NCBI GenBank assembly: GCA_009667805.1
Contig: CM019067.1
Location: 70,078,997 to 70,142,996, forward strand
Length of the DNA stretch: 64,000 nt
Reading direction: 5' to 3'
Origin: Leptobrachium leishanense
Taxonomy: Eukaryota > Chordata > Amphibia > Anura > Megophryidae
The position numbers were made by a program, and so were the translations under genes. The notes below the pieces were generated by a model. That model did not search any database. It worked only from the letters and a program-made list of their open reading frames with translations, and was not told the DNA's origin. Shown in pieces: positions 21,188-32,668 of the stretch; positions within the stretch are counted from its first letter, which is position 1; each line of letters begins with the position of its first letter.

Positions 21188-21556
21188 CCTACCCAGGACA
21201 TACTTGAAAATGAGAGAATTCTCAATGTATCCTTCCTGGTAAAATATATATATATTTTTTTTAGGGTATCACCCTAGGGGTGGTGTCACCTGGTGCGGGC
21301 CGCACCCCCCGCACCCCCCTAGCGACGCCCCTGCTGCCATGTGTCAATTCTGATGGCTCAGTTATTTATTCTTTGTCTCACAGTGCCCTTTTCGGAAAAT
21401 TATAAAATTGGCAAGTGCCAATATACATTATATACTTCATTGATTAGTTTTTCCATAGGAGCTTTTTTATTTATTTATTTATAAAGGATTTTACCAGGAA
21501 GGATACATTGAGATTTCTCTCGTTTTCAAGTATGTCCTGGGTTTTTGAAATGAATC
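21188..21556. repeat. Two copies of the GAGAAATCTCAAT tail, opposite strands
   Basis: The plus copy at 21188-21250 (GACATACTTGAAAATGAGAG) lies just inside the right end of the 14400-21333 hAT. The minus copy at 21463-21556 (TTATAAAGGATTTTACCAGG ... GTATGTCCTGGG) lies outside it. Between them are the hAT terminus and unremarkable DNA. Confidence 0.6.
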
Positions 21557-22006
21557 CTTTCCTTTTTATGTATATTGATCAAGGTCCTCCTATTAGCCAA
21601 TCATCTCGTTTCAATTCCCACTATGTACTTGAAATATACAGTACCTGATTTTAATTTCTGATATGTGTCTGGGCTGACAAGTATGGATTCACTTGCTTTC
21701 CGTTTGTCCTTGCTTCCGCTCCACGGTGCTTGGACAAGTAGCTATATTCTATGCAGGCCTCTTTTTTAGCAGGGATGTTCATCTCATGTACCTAGATAAT
21801 ATCCTGCTGATGTCTTTTGATTCGAAAACTCTTTCCCTTCATGCTGAAAGGACATTGTCACGCCTGATATGACTGGGGTTTCTCATCATCAAATACTACA
21901 AAATAATCTGGAAACTGTTGCAACCTGTAGGATTTCTGCGATTTTTGTGAGGCATCGGTTCTGTGCCTCCTTTTAAAAAAGGTGTGCACAATCTTGAAAA
22001 AGATTC
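21557..22006. other. No gene recognised
   Basis: I see no motif-bearing frame, inverted repeat or simple repeat of note. Confidence 0.4.
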
Positions 22007-22678
22007 AGGGCCACATTACATTCTCCATGCTAAAATGGGGGTGGTAGGGAGAAAAAACTGCAACTGCAGCTTTCTTCCTACCGCCCCCCTTTTAGCGTGG
22101 AATTACAAGGCAGGCGCTTAAAAGGCTGCCTGCATTGTTACCGCGCACTACGCCCCTGGATGCACGTGGCAGCGCTGAGCGCCGCCACGAGCATCCACTC
22201 GATGGAGTACATAGAACTCCATTGAGCCAGACGCCGGCGGTCACATGTATATGTGTATATGCGTAGTGATATGCAGGGGGAGACTGAGGAACGTTTTTCC
22301 CCAGTCTCTCCCTGCTCCCACCAGATGGAGGAGGTGGATGGAGCCGTGGTCCTCGCCGAGGGACAGGAGGTGAGTATCTGATCACTTTTTTTTATTTTTT
22401 TGGATGGTGTTAACAGATTCTGCAGAAGCGGAATCCGTTAACACCAAGTCCTGGCTGTGATTAACTTTCTGTTAACTGCGGCCGGACGTTAATCAGGGCT
22501 AGTAGTTTGTAATACTAACTCTGATTAACACTTTGCGCTCCCCATGTTAAGTATAGGGAGCGCAAAGTACAGTAACCTCGCGCTGAAATATGTAATATGC
22601 GGTATCCACCCTTGCTAACGTTAATGCTCACGCAGGTGAGTGTTAATGTTAGCACCTAGATTTAAATTTGTGGCCCTC
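22007..22678. mobile_element. TIR element, GGGCC(C/A)..TTACA group
   Basis: Begins CAGGGCCACATTACATTC and ends TTTGTGGCCCT, a short inverted terminal repeat. Interior inverted blocks include ACAGATTCTGCAGAAGCGGA with GTTAACACC on each side. No coding capacity. Related in style to 53984-54729 and 58051-58749, but internally different. Confidence 0.5.
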
Positions 22679-22989
22679 AGTGTTTTATGGGAAGTTGATC
22701 TCCCTTTGACTAAAGGTGAGGATTTTCGGTTTCCTCTCATCCCGTCAAGGCGATCTTTCTGACTCCCATTCATTATTGGGAGTCATTATCATATAAAATC
22801 TTTGTTCTGGAATACATGTTGTCACTCCTTTTGTTGTGTGTAGGTGAGTAAGGCAATTCTATCCATTTTGTATTGCTCAGAGGTATGCATATTCTGTACC
22901 GGATTATGTATATCGATGAATAAAAAAAAAAAAGAATAATGCCTAAATTTGTTACCCACAATTGTGACATTTTAAACCGCTAAACTGGC

Positions 22990-23250
22990 CATTGCTGGAA
23001 TCTAGACGTAGCCTTCACCTTTCCAACCTGGTGTTTAAGAGCTTTTCTGGGAAGCTACCACCCTACCTGAATAGACTGCTTCCCTCAGCAGTTCCCTCAT
23101 CCTCTAACCTCCGATCCAGGACCAGCACCTTACTTGCAATATCACAATACAAAAAGAAAATGTCTCAATCCTCATTTTTCCACAGAGCACCAAAATTATG
23201 GAATAACCTCCCAGACGCCATCAAATCTTCCCCCCAGTCTAAAGTCACTT
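22990..23250 (+). pseudogene. LINE reverse-transcriptase C-terminal fragment
   Basis: The open frame encodes the conserved tail block of L2/CR1/Rex-type proteins: LVFKSFSGKLPPYLNRLL, then FFHRAPKLWNNLPDAIK. The intact L2 protein in this window has the matching APTLWNALP block in the same order. No endonuclease or polymerase motifs are present, so this is a dead 3' fragment. Confidence 0.65.
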
Positions 23251-23305
23251 AAGAGCTCCATATTAACATACCTCAATACAGAATGCACCTGTAACATGTA
23301 ACATA

Positions 23306-24203
23306 CAGAGTTATTCAAAGAGATCCGAATGGCTAGAGAAAGGTAACCGTACGCTGAAAATCAGCGTTCGGTTGCCTTTCTTGGCCATTCGGCTATCCAG
23401 AGAGCAGACAAAACGCCAAATCCTGGCAAATTGCCTGAACATACGGTACCTGTTCGAGGGCAGTGAAATCCCCATAAAAAAGCACTGCTTCGGCTATTCA
23501 GAGAACACAAACCAGCAGTGAAAGGTTCCCGAATTGCCCTGCCATTCGGTGGTTTCATTCGACAGGTTTATTCATGAGAATCCCATAGGCTTCAATGTTA
23601 AAAATATTCCCGTTTTAATTCAATATCTAATAAACCGTTCATTATAAAATTCTGCAGTAAAGAGTCTCTTTACTTATAGATTTTTTAGGAAATTTTAAGC
23701 ATTTTTCTGCATTTAGTTTTTTTAAAAAGTCCGATTTTTTTTTAACTTTACTTATTTTTTCTGTAACAGCCCTTTTTATTATCATTCCCTGGACCTCATA
23801 TGTAAATTTCAGACATTTTCACTCAGTAGTTTCTTTGCAAACAGCGTTTCAGTTTTCAAACATTCAAGCAAACTGTTTCGCTAATTTATTCACTTCACTT
23901 GTCTGCGGTGTCGGCTTTTTCCGGAGGCTTAGCTGTGTGTGTTCGGCTCCTGCTCAGGTTTTTCCAGGGTCTTCGGCGGGTTAATCCAGATGTTTTTGCA
24001 GGTTTCGGCGTGCATTGGCCGGATTTTTGCGGTGACTTTTCGTCGGGTTTGCGGCAGCTTTTCCCTGTGCTTCGACAGCCCTGTGGTGCTTGCTGAATAC
24101 ACCGCAGGGTCGCCGAAATGGGATTGCAGAATCGGCCCGAATTGAAGAGAACGAAAAGTCACCGAACATGTGGAGACTTTTCGATTCTCTTTGAATAACC
24201 CTG
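23306..24203. mobile_element. MITE, GGTTATTCA family (898 bp)
   Basis: Termini CAGAGTTATTCAAAGAGA and TCTCTTTGAATAACCCTG, with ATA directly repeated on both sides (3-bp duplication). The interior has inverted blocks, AT-rich linkers and no coding sequence. The copy at 45773-48688 shares its sequence from end to end and is split by a hAT. Confidence 0.75.
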
Positions 24204-24329
24204 ATAGTGACTATATTTCCTACATATTTATTTTCTGTTAATCTGTACACCTGTGTTTTGTTTTTAATAATTTGCATTTATTGCTCTGTATTTCTGTACC
24301 TACTGTAAAAATTCAATGTACTTTAACCC

Positions 24330-24402
24330 AGGACATACATGAAAACAAGAGAAATCCCAATGTATAATTTCCGGTCAAATACTTTATAAACAAATAAATA
24401 AA
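24330..24402 (+). repeat. Short retroelement tail (GAGAAATCTCAAT family)
   Basis: Diverged copy: GGACATACATGAAAACAAGAG, then AAATCCCAATGTATAA and (AAATA)n. Confidence 0.55.
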
Positions 24403-24452
24403 TCTGCTTAAGACAATTTGGATACAGAAGTAAAAACAAAAAAACACACTGG

Positions 24453-25112
24453 AAGGGTTATTCAGAGAACAGTTCGGTGCTCTCTCGTTTGCCGCACTTG
24501 GGCGAGTTTAGTTCATCCAATACTGCGGTGAATTCAGCATTCACAACAGGGTCCCCAAAGTGTGCCGAACTGGATCCACTGAATGCAGCTGACAATCTGC
24601 CAAACACAGGCGCAGACCGCTGAACCCAGCCAACGATCGCCCGAATGAGGCCAAACTGACCGCCGAACGCCAACAATCAGTCACCGAAAAAAGCCGATCA
24701 GCCGCCAAACTGGAGGTAAAGAAGCAAAACAAAAACACCCCACAATTTCTAAAAGGCACTTAAAATAATAAAAATGCTTGGAAATAATTAAAAAGGCCCT
24801 TTAAAAAATAATAAAAAGGTCTGTTACAGGATTAAAAAAACAGTATTTAAAGAAAAAGGGAATCAAAAGTTTTGCTGAAAAAATCCAGAAAAATGCAAAC
24901 GAATCCAGAAAATAAAGAAATAAAAAGAAGTTTTGCTGCAAATGAAAAGAATAAATGGTTGAATAAAATAATTTAAAAAAACGCTAATATTTGTTTGCAT
25001 TGAATCCTATGGGATTCACCTATTTAAACCTGTCAGACTGAAGCAACGAAAAACCGGGAATTTTGCCAACTCACCATGTTCGGCGTTCAGTTCGGCGTTC
25101 TCTGAATAGATT
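24453..25112. mobile_element. MITE, GGTTATTCA family
   Basis: Starts AAGGGTTATTCAGAGAACAG and ends GCGTTCTCTGAATAG. The interior shares the pattern of the 23306 copy (ATTCAGCATTCAC..CAGGGTCC, and 'ttgaatcctatgggattcacc' near the right). Non-coding. Confidence 0.6.
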
Positions 25113-25173
25113 AACCATTACTTCTCTATGGGAGAGTTTCACTGTTGCTGAAGGTCGCCGAATTGCAGCGATT

Positions 25174-25693
25174 TCAGGTGACCTTTACTGTATTTTCCTG
25201 GCCACCTGTCTTGGCCACTATGCTGCAGCTCAGTTTCAGGGTCTTGGCAATCTTCTTATAGCCTCGGCCGTCTTTATGTAGAGCAACAATTCTTTTTTTC
25301 AGATCCTCAGAGTTCTTTGCCATGTTGATCTTTCAGTGACCAGTATGAGAGAGAGAGAGCGAAAACACCAAATTTAACACACCTGCTCCCCATTCACACC
25401 TGAGACCTTGTAACACTTAATGAGTCACATGACACCGGGATGGGAAAATCTAATTGGGTTCAATTTGGACATTTCACTTCGGGGTGTAGTCACATTTGCT
25501 GCCAGCGGTTTAGACATTAATGACTGTGTGTTGGGTTATTTTGAGGGGGCAGCATATTTACACTGTTATACAAGCTGTACACTCACTACTTTACATTGTA
25601 GCAAAGTGTCATTTCTTCAGTGTTGTCACATGAAAAGATATAATAAAATATTTACAAAAATCTGAGAGTTGTACTCACTTCTGTGAGATACTG
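25174..25693 (-). pseudogene. 5' fragment of a Tc1 element with transposase N-terminus
   Basis: On the minus strand the outer end reads TACAGTATCTCACAGAAG, the terminus of a Tc1 family widespread in fish and amphibians. A Met at 25323 then starts MAKNSEDLKKRIVALHK, followed by GRGYKKIAKTLKLS. This is the first helix-turn-helix of a Tc1 transposase. The frame ends at about 25174, where the element breaks off. It lacks the whole catalytic domain. It belongs to a different Tc1 family from the one at 14946-20936. Confidence 0.75.
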
Positions 25694-26870
25694 TATCAAC
25701 ATTGCTGTTTGTACACTTATCCTCATGGTGGCAGGAAAGATTAAACAATACTTCAGAAGAAATAATCTACCTCTGGAAACAAACTTCTAACATTGTTATT
25801 ATTATTATTCATAATCAAACAAATAAGAACAGAATTCTAAAATCTCTACATAATATATTTATGGAATCTGTTCTCGTAGGCAGAAAAGAAAATATAAAAT
25901 GTTCTTTTTATTACAACATAAGGCTCTATTCCATAGTTGGTGCTAATGTAGCATCTCAATATGTAGTCTTTAGCGCTAGGATAAGTAAGTTTAACACTAA
26001 AGACAAAAAGCGTAAAAAGTGCAACAGAGGTCACACACACTGATGAAAAATATATACAGAAATATACATATCTGAGAAGAGGATCCCTGAGGGAATGGCT
26101 CCTCAAATCTTCAATCTTTCAAATCCATGAAATACAATTATAAAAACAAACAGTATAGGGATTTCTCTACATGAAACAAAATAGGTTACACCTAGGGTAA
26201 TATTGCAGCTACAGAAAATGCTCACAAGATGGAAGAATTCAATGAGCATCTCAATCATACTGTACTGTATATACTCAGCCTCCCCAACGGTGCTGGATCT
26301 ACTGGAACTGACCCGGTCAGGAGAAAGAACCACAAGATAAAGTATAGCGGATAAAATTGCAGCAACTGATAATAAACGGGCTGGATGCCAGAAAGTTTTA
26401 AAATAACTGGCTTTAATAAAATAACGAAAATAAAACATGGACAATCGGATGGACTTTTTTCCTTGAGAAAGCCACTTACTGTGCCGAAATGCGTCAGACC
26501 TTTGATTGTACTGTTTGATTTTATAAGGTTAACATCAGGCATTGATATTCCAATCTTGACGCTACAGTCAAGGGAAAAGGTTTTGCGCCTGGCAGCTTGC
26601 GCGAGCTTACTGTTCTTAGCATCTCCTATACCTAAGATGGGGAACATAGTCTATTTTTAGCATCTCGACAAGTTAGGTATTCCAAAGTGCTGGAGCAATT
26701 TACCATTGAGATGCGAAAGCAGAGATTTTAACACCTCCTAAAAGCTGGTGTTAAATGATTCTGCAAATGCAAATTCATTTAACACCCTATAAACCCTCCC
26801 TCCATTAAATCCCATTCTCACCTCTCAACTCGAAGCAAGTGTACCTTTCAGCAATAACTCTCTTAAACCC
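25694..26870. other. Old repeat with hammerhead-like trace
   Basis: No gene. 25919-26050 (GGCTCTATTCCATAGTTGG) resembles the reverse complement of 32630-32665. A decayed hammerhead-like block lies at 26461-26500. Confidence 0.4.
26461..26500 (+). ncRNA. Decayed hammerhead-like motif
   Basis: CCTTGAGAAAGCCACTTACT then GTGCCGAAATGCGTCAGACC: a CTTGAGAA-type degraded core, stem II-like GCCAC/GTGCC, GAAA and GCGTC. The layout equals the sites at 1641 and 53550, but the core has lost CTGATGA and stem I does not pair well. Surely inactive. Confidence 0.35.
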
Positions 26871-27710
26871 TTACCTGCTAGTCCCGCAATGTTTTGCCAA
26901 TCAGCAACGGATTGCAGACTTCTCCCAGAGGTTGCTGACATCTTGGATGTCAGGCCAGCCTTTGGGTCTTCCCCCCGCCCACTGACATCAGTAAGGGAAT
27001 TAACCCCTAGCTACCTATGGAAATCCCAATGGTGGAGATAAGGAGGTCGTTTGGACCCACATATCTCCCTATCGGTGGCAGCTAGAGGGACATGATTGAT
27101 ATTGTTGAAAAGCCCAGAGCAAAGAGTCCAGAGCATGGACTTTCCAATGATTCCAAACATGACCACATCACGTGTAAAAAATTAATATAAAATGAATAAA
27201 AATGTCTTTCATTTCTTTTTTTATTCATAATGCAGCGCTATTGTTCACTTTCCAATTATAATGTGAACAATGATGCTGCACTAACTCTCCTTCTCTTTTC
27301 CCAAGATGAAAAATTTAGTTTTTTTCAGCTTTAGCTAAAATCGTGTAGTTTCTCAGAAAAATACATTAACAGGTTCCCATTTCTAATTCTTATTAACAAG
27401 AGTACCCCATAAAATATAAAACCAGAAAGGCTTGGATGCTAAAATGTTAAAAAAAATTTACAAGCTGTAAATGATTGAAATCTGAATGGAAATTCAAATT
27501 TTTATTTATTTAAAATTAAAAATGTTAATTTGTTTACATTATTTTGTTATAGCATTCTGGCATGCCATGAAGTATACGTATAATATGCTGAAAATAAAAA
27601 TATATAATTTGTCTGGGTCCTACAATAAAATGTGACTTCAAATCGTGTTTAAACATGATGAGCCCAAAACAGTCAAAATGAGCTCAGCACACAGAGGTGA
27701 AATGGCACAC
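26871..27710. mobile_element. TTAA-type palindromic element, copy E (old)
   Basis: Follows copies C and D in order: GCTGACATCTTGGATGTCAG, GGGAATTAACCCCTAGC, GGTGGAGATAAGG, ATTCCAAACATGACC, then ATGCAGCGCTATTGTTCAC...GAACAATGATGCTGCAC and CATGATGAGC, ending near CAGAGGTGAAATGG. Many substitutions and a degraded right end. The most diverged copy in the window. Confidence 0.65.
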
Positions 27711-27714
27711 CTCG

Positions 27715-27850
27715 GGAACCCTGCGGTGAATAGTAAATTCAACTCAGGGTTGGCAAAATGGAATCGCTGAGGTGCACCAAAGTGCGACGAACAAGAAAGC
27801 ACCAAAGTTTTACTGAAATTTCTGTGTTTTCTGAATAACTCCTTAAGTGT
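27715..27850. mobile_element. MITE end fragment, GGTTATTCA family
   Basis: Contains AAATTCAACTCAGGGTTGGC and ends TTTTCTGAATAACTCC. The right end of a family member. A short GT-rich simple repeat follows at 27847-27882. Confidence 0.45.
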
Positions 27851-27928
27851 GTGTGCGTGTGTGTGTATATGTGTCTATTGCACAATAATGTGCCCTAGTG
27901 TGTATTCTTGGAACTGAACCATTACTCA

Positions 27929-30143
27929 TCTATATATATAAACGCGAAAGTCCTGACTGATGGACTGACTGACTCATCAACGCCCAGCTGAAACCGTTTA
28001 ACCTAGGAACGTGAAATTTTGAAGGTGCACTGTTCTTATGATGTGGGCACCCATTAAGGAAGGGTTTTTGGAAACTCCGCCCCTAAGGGGGTGAAAAAGG
28101 GGGTTGAATATTTTAAACAGGATACCTATAGCTCAAAAACAGAAGATGCTACAGATGTGAAAATCAGCATTTAGATTTGTCTTGAAAAATAAAAAAACAC
28201 GTATTTTACCGTTTTTCAAAAATTCGACTGGGGGGGCGAAAAAAGGGGGTTGAATATTTGAAATATTTTAAACAAGATACCTATATCTTAAAAACAGAAG
28301 ATGCTACAGACGTGAAAATCGGTATTTAGATTCTTCTTGAAAAATAAAAAAACACGTATTTTACCGTTTTCCAAAAATTCAACTGGGGGGCAAAAAAGGG
28401 GGGTTGAATATTTTAAAAATTTTAAACAGGATACCTATATCTTAAAAACAGAAGATGGTATAGACGTGAAAATCGGTATTTAGATTCATCTTGACAAATA
28501 AAAAAACAAGTATTTTACCATTTTCTGAAAATTCCTTTGGGGGGCAAAAAGGGGGGTTGAATACTTTTATCATAAACGCGAAAGTCCTGACTGATTGACT
28601 CATCAACGCCCAGCTGAAACCGTTTAACCTAGGAATGTGAAATTTTGAAGGTGCACTGTTTTTATCATGTGGGCACCCACTAAGGAAGGATTTTTGGAAA
28701 CTCCGCCCCTAAGGGGGTGAAAAAGGGGGTTGAATATTTTAAACATGATACCTATAGCACAAAAACAGAAGATGTTACAGATGTGAAAATCGGTATTTAG
28801 ATTCTTCTTGAGAAATAAAAAAACACATAATTTACCGTTTTTCAAAAATTCAACTGGGGGGCAAAAAAAGGGGGGTTGAATATTTAAAATATTTTAAACA
28901 GGGTACCTATATCTTAAAAACAGAAGATGGTACAGACGTGAAAATCGGTATTAAGATTCATCTTGAGAAACAAAAACACGCCTATTTTACCATTTTCCAA
29001 AAATTCAGTGGGAGGGGGGTAAAAGGGGGGGTTGAATACTTTTATCAGTATACCTATATTTCAAAAACCAAAGATTTTACAGGTGTGAAATTTGGTATTT
29101 ACAATCTTCGTGAAAAAAACAAACATGTGTTTTGCCATTTTCCACAAATCCAAATAAGGGGGGGGGGTCGAGGGAAAGGGGTCTGAATACTTTTATCAGT
29201 ATATCTATAGTTCAAAAACCAAGATGTTACAGGTGTGAAGTTTGGTAATTACAATCTTTTGAAAATAAAGAAACACGTGTTTTACCATTTTTCAAAAATT
29301 CGACTGGGGGGGCAAAAAAAGGGGGTTGAATATTTTAAATATTTTAAACAAGATACCTATATCTTAAAAACAGAAGATGTTACAGACGTGAAAATTGGTA
29401 TTTAGATTTGTCTTGAGAAACAAAAAAACACCTATTTTACCATTTTCCAAAAATCCAGTGGGAGGGGGAAAAAGGGGGGTTGAATACTTTTATCAGTATA
29501 CCTATATTTCCAAAAACCAAAGATGTTACAGGTGTGAAATCTGGCACTTACAATCTTCTTGAAAAATAAAAAAACACATGTTTTACCATTTTCCAAGAAT
29601 CCCACGTGGTGGGTGAAAAAAGGGGGGTGAATACTTTTCAACAGGATACCTATATCTCAAAAACAGAAGATGTTACAGACGTGAAAATTGGTATTTAGAT
29701 TCGTCTTGAAAATAAAACAACACGTATTTTACCATTTTCCAAAAATCCAGTGGGGAGGCAAAAAGGGGGATGAATACCTTTATCACTATACCTATATTTC
29801 AAAAACCAATGATATTACAGGTGTGAAATTCGATATTTACAATCTTCGTGCAAAAAAAACCCCATGTTTTACCATTTTCCGAAAATCCAGTTAAGGGGGT
29901 GGGGGAAAGGGATGTGAATACTTTTATCAGTATACCTATATTTCAAAAATCAAAGATGTTACAGGTGTGAAATTTGGCACTTACATTCTTCTTGAAAAAT
30001 AAAAAAACACGTGTTTTACAATTTTCAAAAAATCCCAAGTGGGGGGGAAAGGGGGGTTCTACAAAAAAACCTCAAGTTTCTTTTAAAAAACAATTTTAAC
30101 AAATTCTAAAATCCACGCGAGCGTAGCCGCTGGCAAAAGCTTG
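27929..30143 (+). mobile_element. Non-autonomous Helitron
   Basis: The 5' end is TCTATATATATAAACGCG, preceded by A (27928). The 3' end is GCGAGCGTAGCCGCTGGC then AAAAGCTTG, followed by T (30144). TC start, a short 3' GC hairpin, a CTNG-type end and A|T insertion without duplication are the Helitron marks. The last bases read CTTG, not the usual CTAG, so the end may be mutated. No Rep/helicase frame. The interior is about 13 units of roughly 150 bp. The 5' end block (GCGAAAGTCCTGACTGA ... GTGCACTG) is repeated at 28573-28670. Confidence 0.75.
28095..30055. repeat. ~150-bp internal repeats of the Helitron
   Basis: Each unit reads about GGGGTTGAATA, then CAGTATACCTATAT, AAAACAGAAGATGTTACAG, GTGAAAAT(T/C)GGTATTTAG, AAAAAACACGTATTTTACC, ATTTTCCAAAAAT and a G-rich stretch. 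Units near the centre and right read 'ttatcagtata' instead of 'aaacaggata', so two subtypes are interleaved. Open frames here are chance. Confidence 0.8.
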
Positions 30144-31427
30144 TATCATATATGTGAGAGGCACAAATAATGCAACGTTTATCTGTTATTCTTCTGATGG
30201 CACAATGGAATAGTAACCTGTCTGGGAAATAAATACATCTAGAATCCATTCCCTATAACCCTTTATAAGCCTTATTGTTTTGAACTCTTGTCTCCAAATT
30301 TCAGATAAAATGCTGTCTGCACATCTGGGTAACAATGTATAAAACTCTTAGGGGCTTATAAACTTTAGACTCAACAATGACTCTCGAGGTCTGTGCGAGA
30401 AGCTTCTGTAATCTTGAATATCACTGCAATAAAATACATGGAGCATATTATCCTGAAATAGTTTAAAGAGTTTGATTCTTCAGTGGGTTAAATGCCATTC
30501 TACTAAATTCTACATCAGTTCAAGCTGTGAGTGCCTGCTCTTACCCAGCAGGGAGCTGCAATGTATGTTGCCCACGCTGTGTCTCTGTTTGAGGTCTTTG
30601 AACATATGTGTGTGAAGTATGTATGGAAGATAATTTAGTCCAGTGTCTAAAGCAGTAGAGATTTTTTTTATATGAAAGCCAATGACTTTTTGTTACAGTA
30701 AACTAATTTGTTGAATACATTAATGATAATATCATGCGGCGCACAGAAAGAAAACAACCTTAATAAGAAACCAACAAATTAACACTGGCTGTTGTTTTGG
30801 GCTATTTGCTGAGAAACACTTTTCAAAGAGAATAAAACCCACAGTGTTTGTCCTAAAATGATCATATGTCTATGTCAAGGATGTGATGAAGAATAAAGGT
30901 TCCTCCTGTTGGTTTTTTGCCCCCAGCTTTCAGAACTTCTGATGTTATTCAACAAAGACCATATGTCACTTTGTAGCGGGAGACAAGAAATTTAAAAAGA
31001 CCATTCAATCGATTCTCCGGCACCTTTATGTCCACCCGGTGCCCTTTCTTCCTCTTGATTTCTGGTTCTCATTAACAAGGACCTCAAAACCTTTATTTCA
31101 CCTAATGTTCACTTTCTCTCAGGTTGTTTCTGACCCATTTGTATGGTTCAGTGCTTTACAAATTATATTTATTTTAGTGATTTAGTGAGTTCGATAAAAA
31201 AAAAAAGCTTACTGCCCATATCCTTTTAAATAGCACGGTATACAATATCCTTTCTCTCTATAAGATGTTGAATATTCTATTTAAAGTATAAAGATGTATC
31301 TACCTAGTAAGAGTAGTGGTACATGGTATACTCGATTATACAGTCCTATATTGTACATTAATGTCTGCCAAGACAACTGAACCACCACTATGCCAAGTCT
31401 GGATGCAAAGAGATTTGTTTCGCCATT
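30144..31427. other. No gene or repeat recognised
   Basis: Mixed-composition DNA without motif-bearing frames or visible terminal repeats. One candidate for unique host sequence. Confidence 0.4.
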
Positions 31428-31507
31428 GAAGACATACTTGAAAACGAGAGAAATCTCAATGTATCCTTCCTGGTAAAATCCTTTTATAAATAAATAAAAT
31501 AAATAAA
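31428..31507 (+). repeat. Short retroelement tail (GAGAAATCTCAAT family)
   Basis: GACATACTTGAAAACGAGAG, AAATCTCAATGTATCC, TTATAAATAAATAAAAT. The best-preserved of the five copies in the window. Confidence 0.65.
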
Positions 31508-31553
31508 TTGAAGCACAGATATGAAAATATAGTTGGCTCATCTATATAGATAT

Positions 31554-32150
31554 TGTCAAGTACCTCCTTTCCTAATTCCTATATACAGATGGGCTAATCT
31601 ACATGGTCGGTCTTTGAAGTGGCTGGAATGTCTACCTATTACCAAACACAGACAGTACCAAAAGTATACAAACATAAAACAGAATAGCAGATACCAGGGG
31701 TTAAAGCCAGAAATACTCGTGAGCCAAATACCAGGGGTGAATACCAGGGGTCGTCAGAGATATGCTACAGTTCATTATGCCAGAACGGGTTGTTAGAAGA
31801 TTGCCAGAGGTCGCATGCCAGATCGGGTAGTCAGAGGGTTGCCACGGGTTGGTTACCCCAGTGGGTCATAAATCAGGAGCCAAGGGGTTAACAGGAGAGA
31901 GTGTCAGCCAAAGTCAGAAGTCATACACAGATAATCAATAAAGTAGTAACGTAAGTGAGCACTGAAAGGAGTGAGAACCACATCAGGGCAAGGAACCAGG
32001 CCTAGGCGTCTGAATTTGAGTGCCGTCACGCCGCTCCCCATCTGCATCCTCAACCCGTGACCGCGATCGACCAACATTTCACTCGGCGGCAGGCCAGCGA
32101 GCAGCAAGGAAGGTGCCGCGGCTGCCGGTACCCCAGGACGTCATGGGACA
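31554..32150 (+). mobile_element. Possible diverged solo LTR
   Basis: Begins TGTCAAGTACCTCC, contains several 'ccagaacgggtt / ccagatcgggta' units like the minisatellite of the 12.4 kb solo LTR, then CACATCAGGGCA, GCCGTCACGCC and GCCAGCGAGCAG in the same order as that LTR (13050-13185). The right end near GGGACA and a target duplication are not clear, so the limits are approximate. Confidence 0.45.
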
Positions 32151-32668
32151 TTACAGATATTTACCATTAGTGCTGGCGCGAGTATTCCATCCTACCGACT
32201 TTTGCAAGTGATCGCGGAGGGAGTCTGGGAACTATTTGTTCCTAGTCTCACTCTGCTCGTGGTCAGAAGACGCGGTGGATTGAGCCACCGTTCTCTTCGA
32301 GGGATGAGAGGTGAATATCAGATTTAATGGGGGATTTAGGGGGTGCTAAATGATTTTGCCTTTGCAGCTTTTAGAAGGTGGTAAAATTTTGCTTTGTGTG
32401 TCCCTGCGGTAATTAGCACCAGCAATTTGTAATACCTAACTTATCGGAATGCTAATGTATGTTTGGGCTCCCCAGGTTAAGTGTAGGATGTGCAAAGTAC
32501 TATTAGCTCACAGAAGCTAGCGCAAAAAACGATGTGCTAAAAATTACCAACGGGGTAGCATCAGGAAAGTAATATGGATGGTATCCATTAAACACACTTA
32601 TCCTGGCGGTAACGTTTACATGTCGAAGCGCAAACGTTAGCACCAACTAGGGAATAGAGTCCTTGGTG
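32151..32668. mobile_element. MITE-like inverted element
   Basis: Holds CGTTAGCACCAACTAGGG at the right and TTAGTGCTGG at the left, with paired blocks around GCAGCTTTTAGAAGG. It resembles the CTATTCCATAGTTGGTGC repeat at 25919. Exact ends not determined; non-coding. Confidence 0.35.

Larger units (their letters stand above)
14400..21333. mobile_element. hAT-type element, outer shell of a nested stack
   Basis: Termini CAGTGGCGTCACTAG (14400) and CTAGCGACGCCCCTG (21333) are inverted repeats with subterminal GGTGTCACC(C/T)GGTGCGG. They are flanked by a perfect 8-bp duplication CTGCCATG (14392-14399 and 21334-21341). It has no transposase of its own. Its interior holds a GGTTATTCA-type MITE (about 14640-21140), which holds the Tc1 element. 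Minus these, the hAT is only a few hundred bases long, so it was a small non-autonomous copy. Confidence 0.85.

Noticed and set aside
28095..30055. Satellite DNA array
   Set aside because: The ~150-bp units are bounded by Helitron ends with an A|T insertion site, so they are internal to a transposon.
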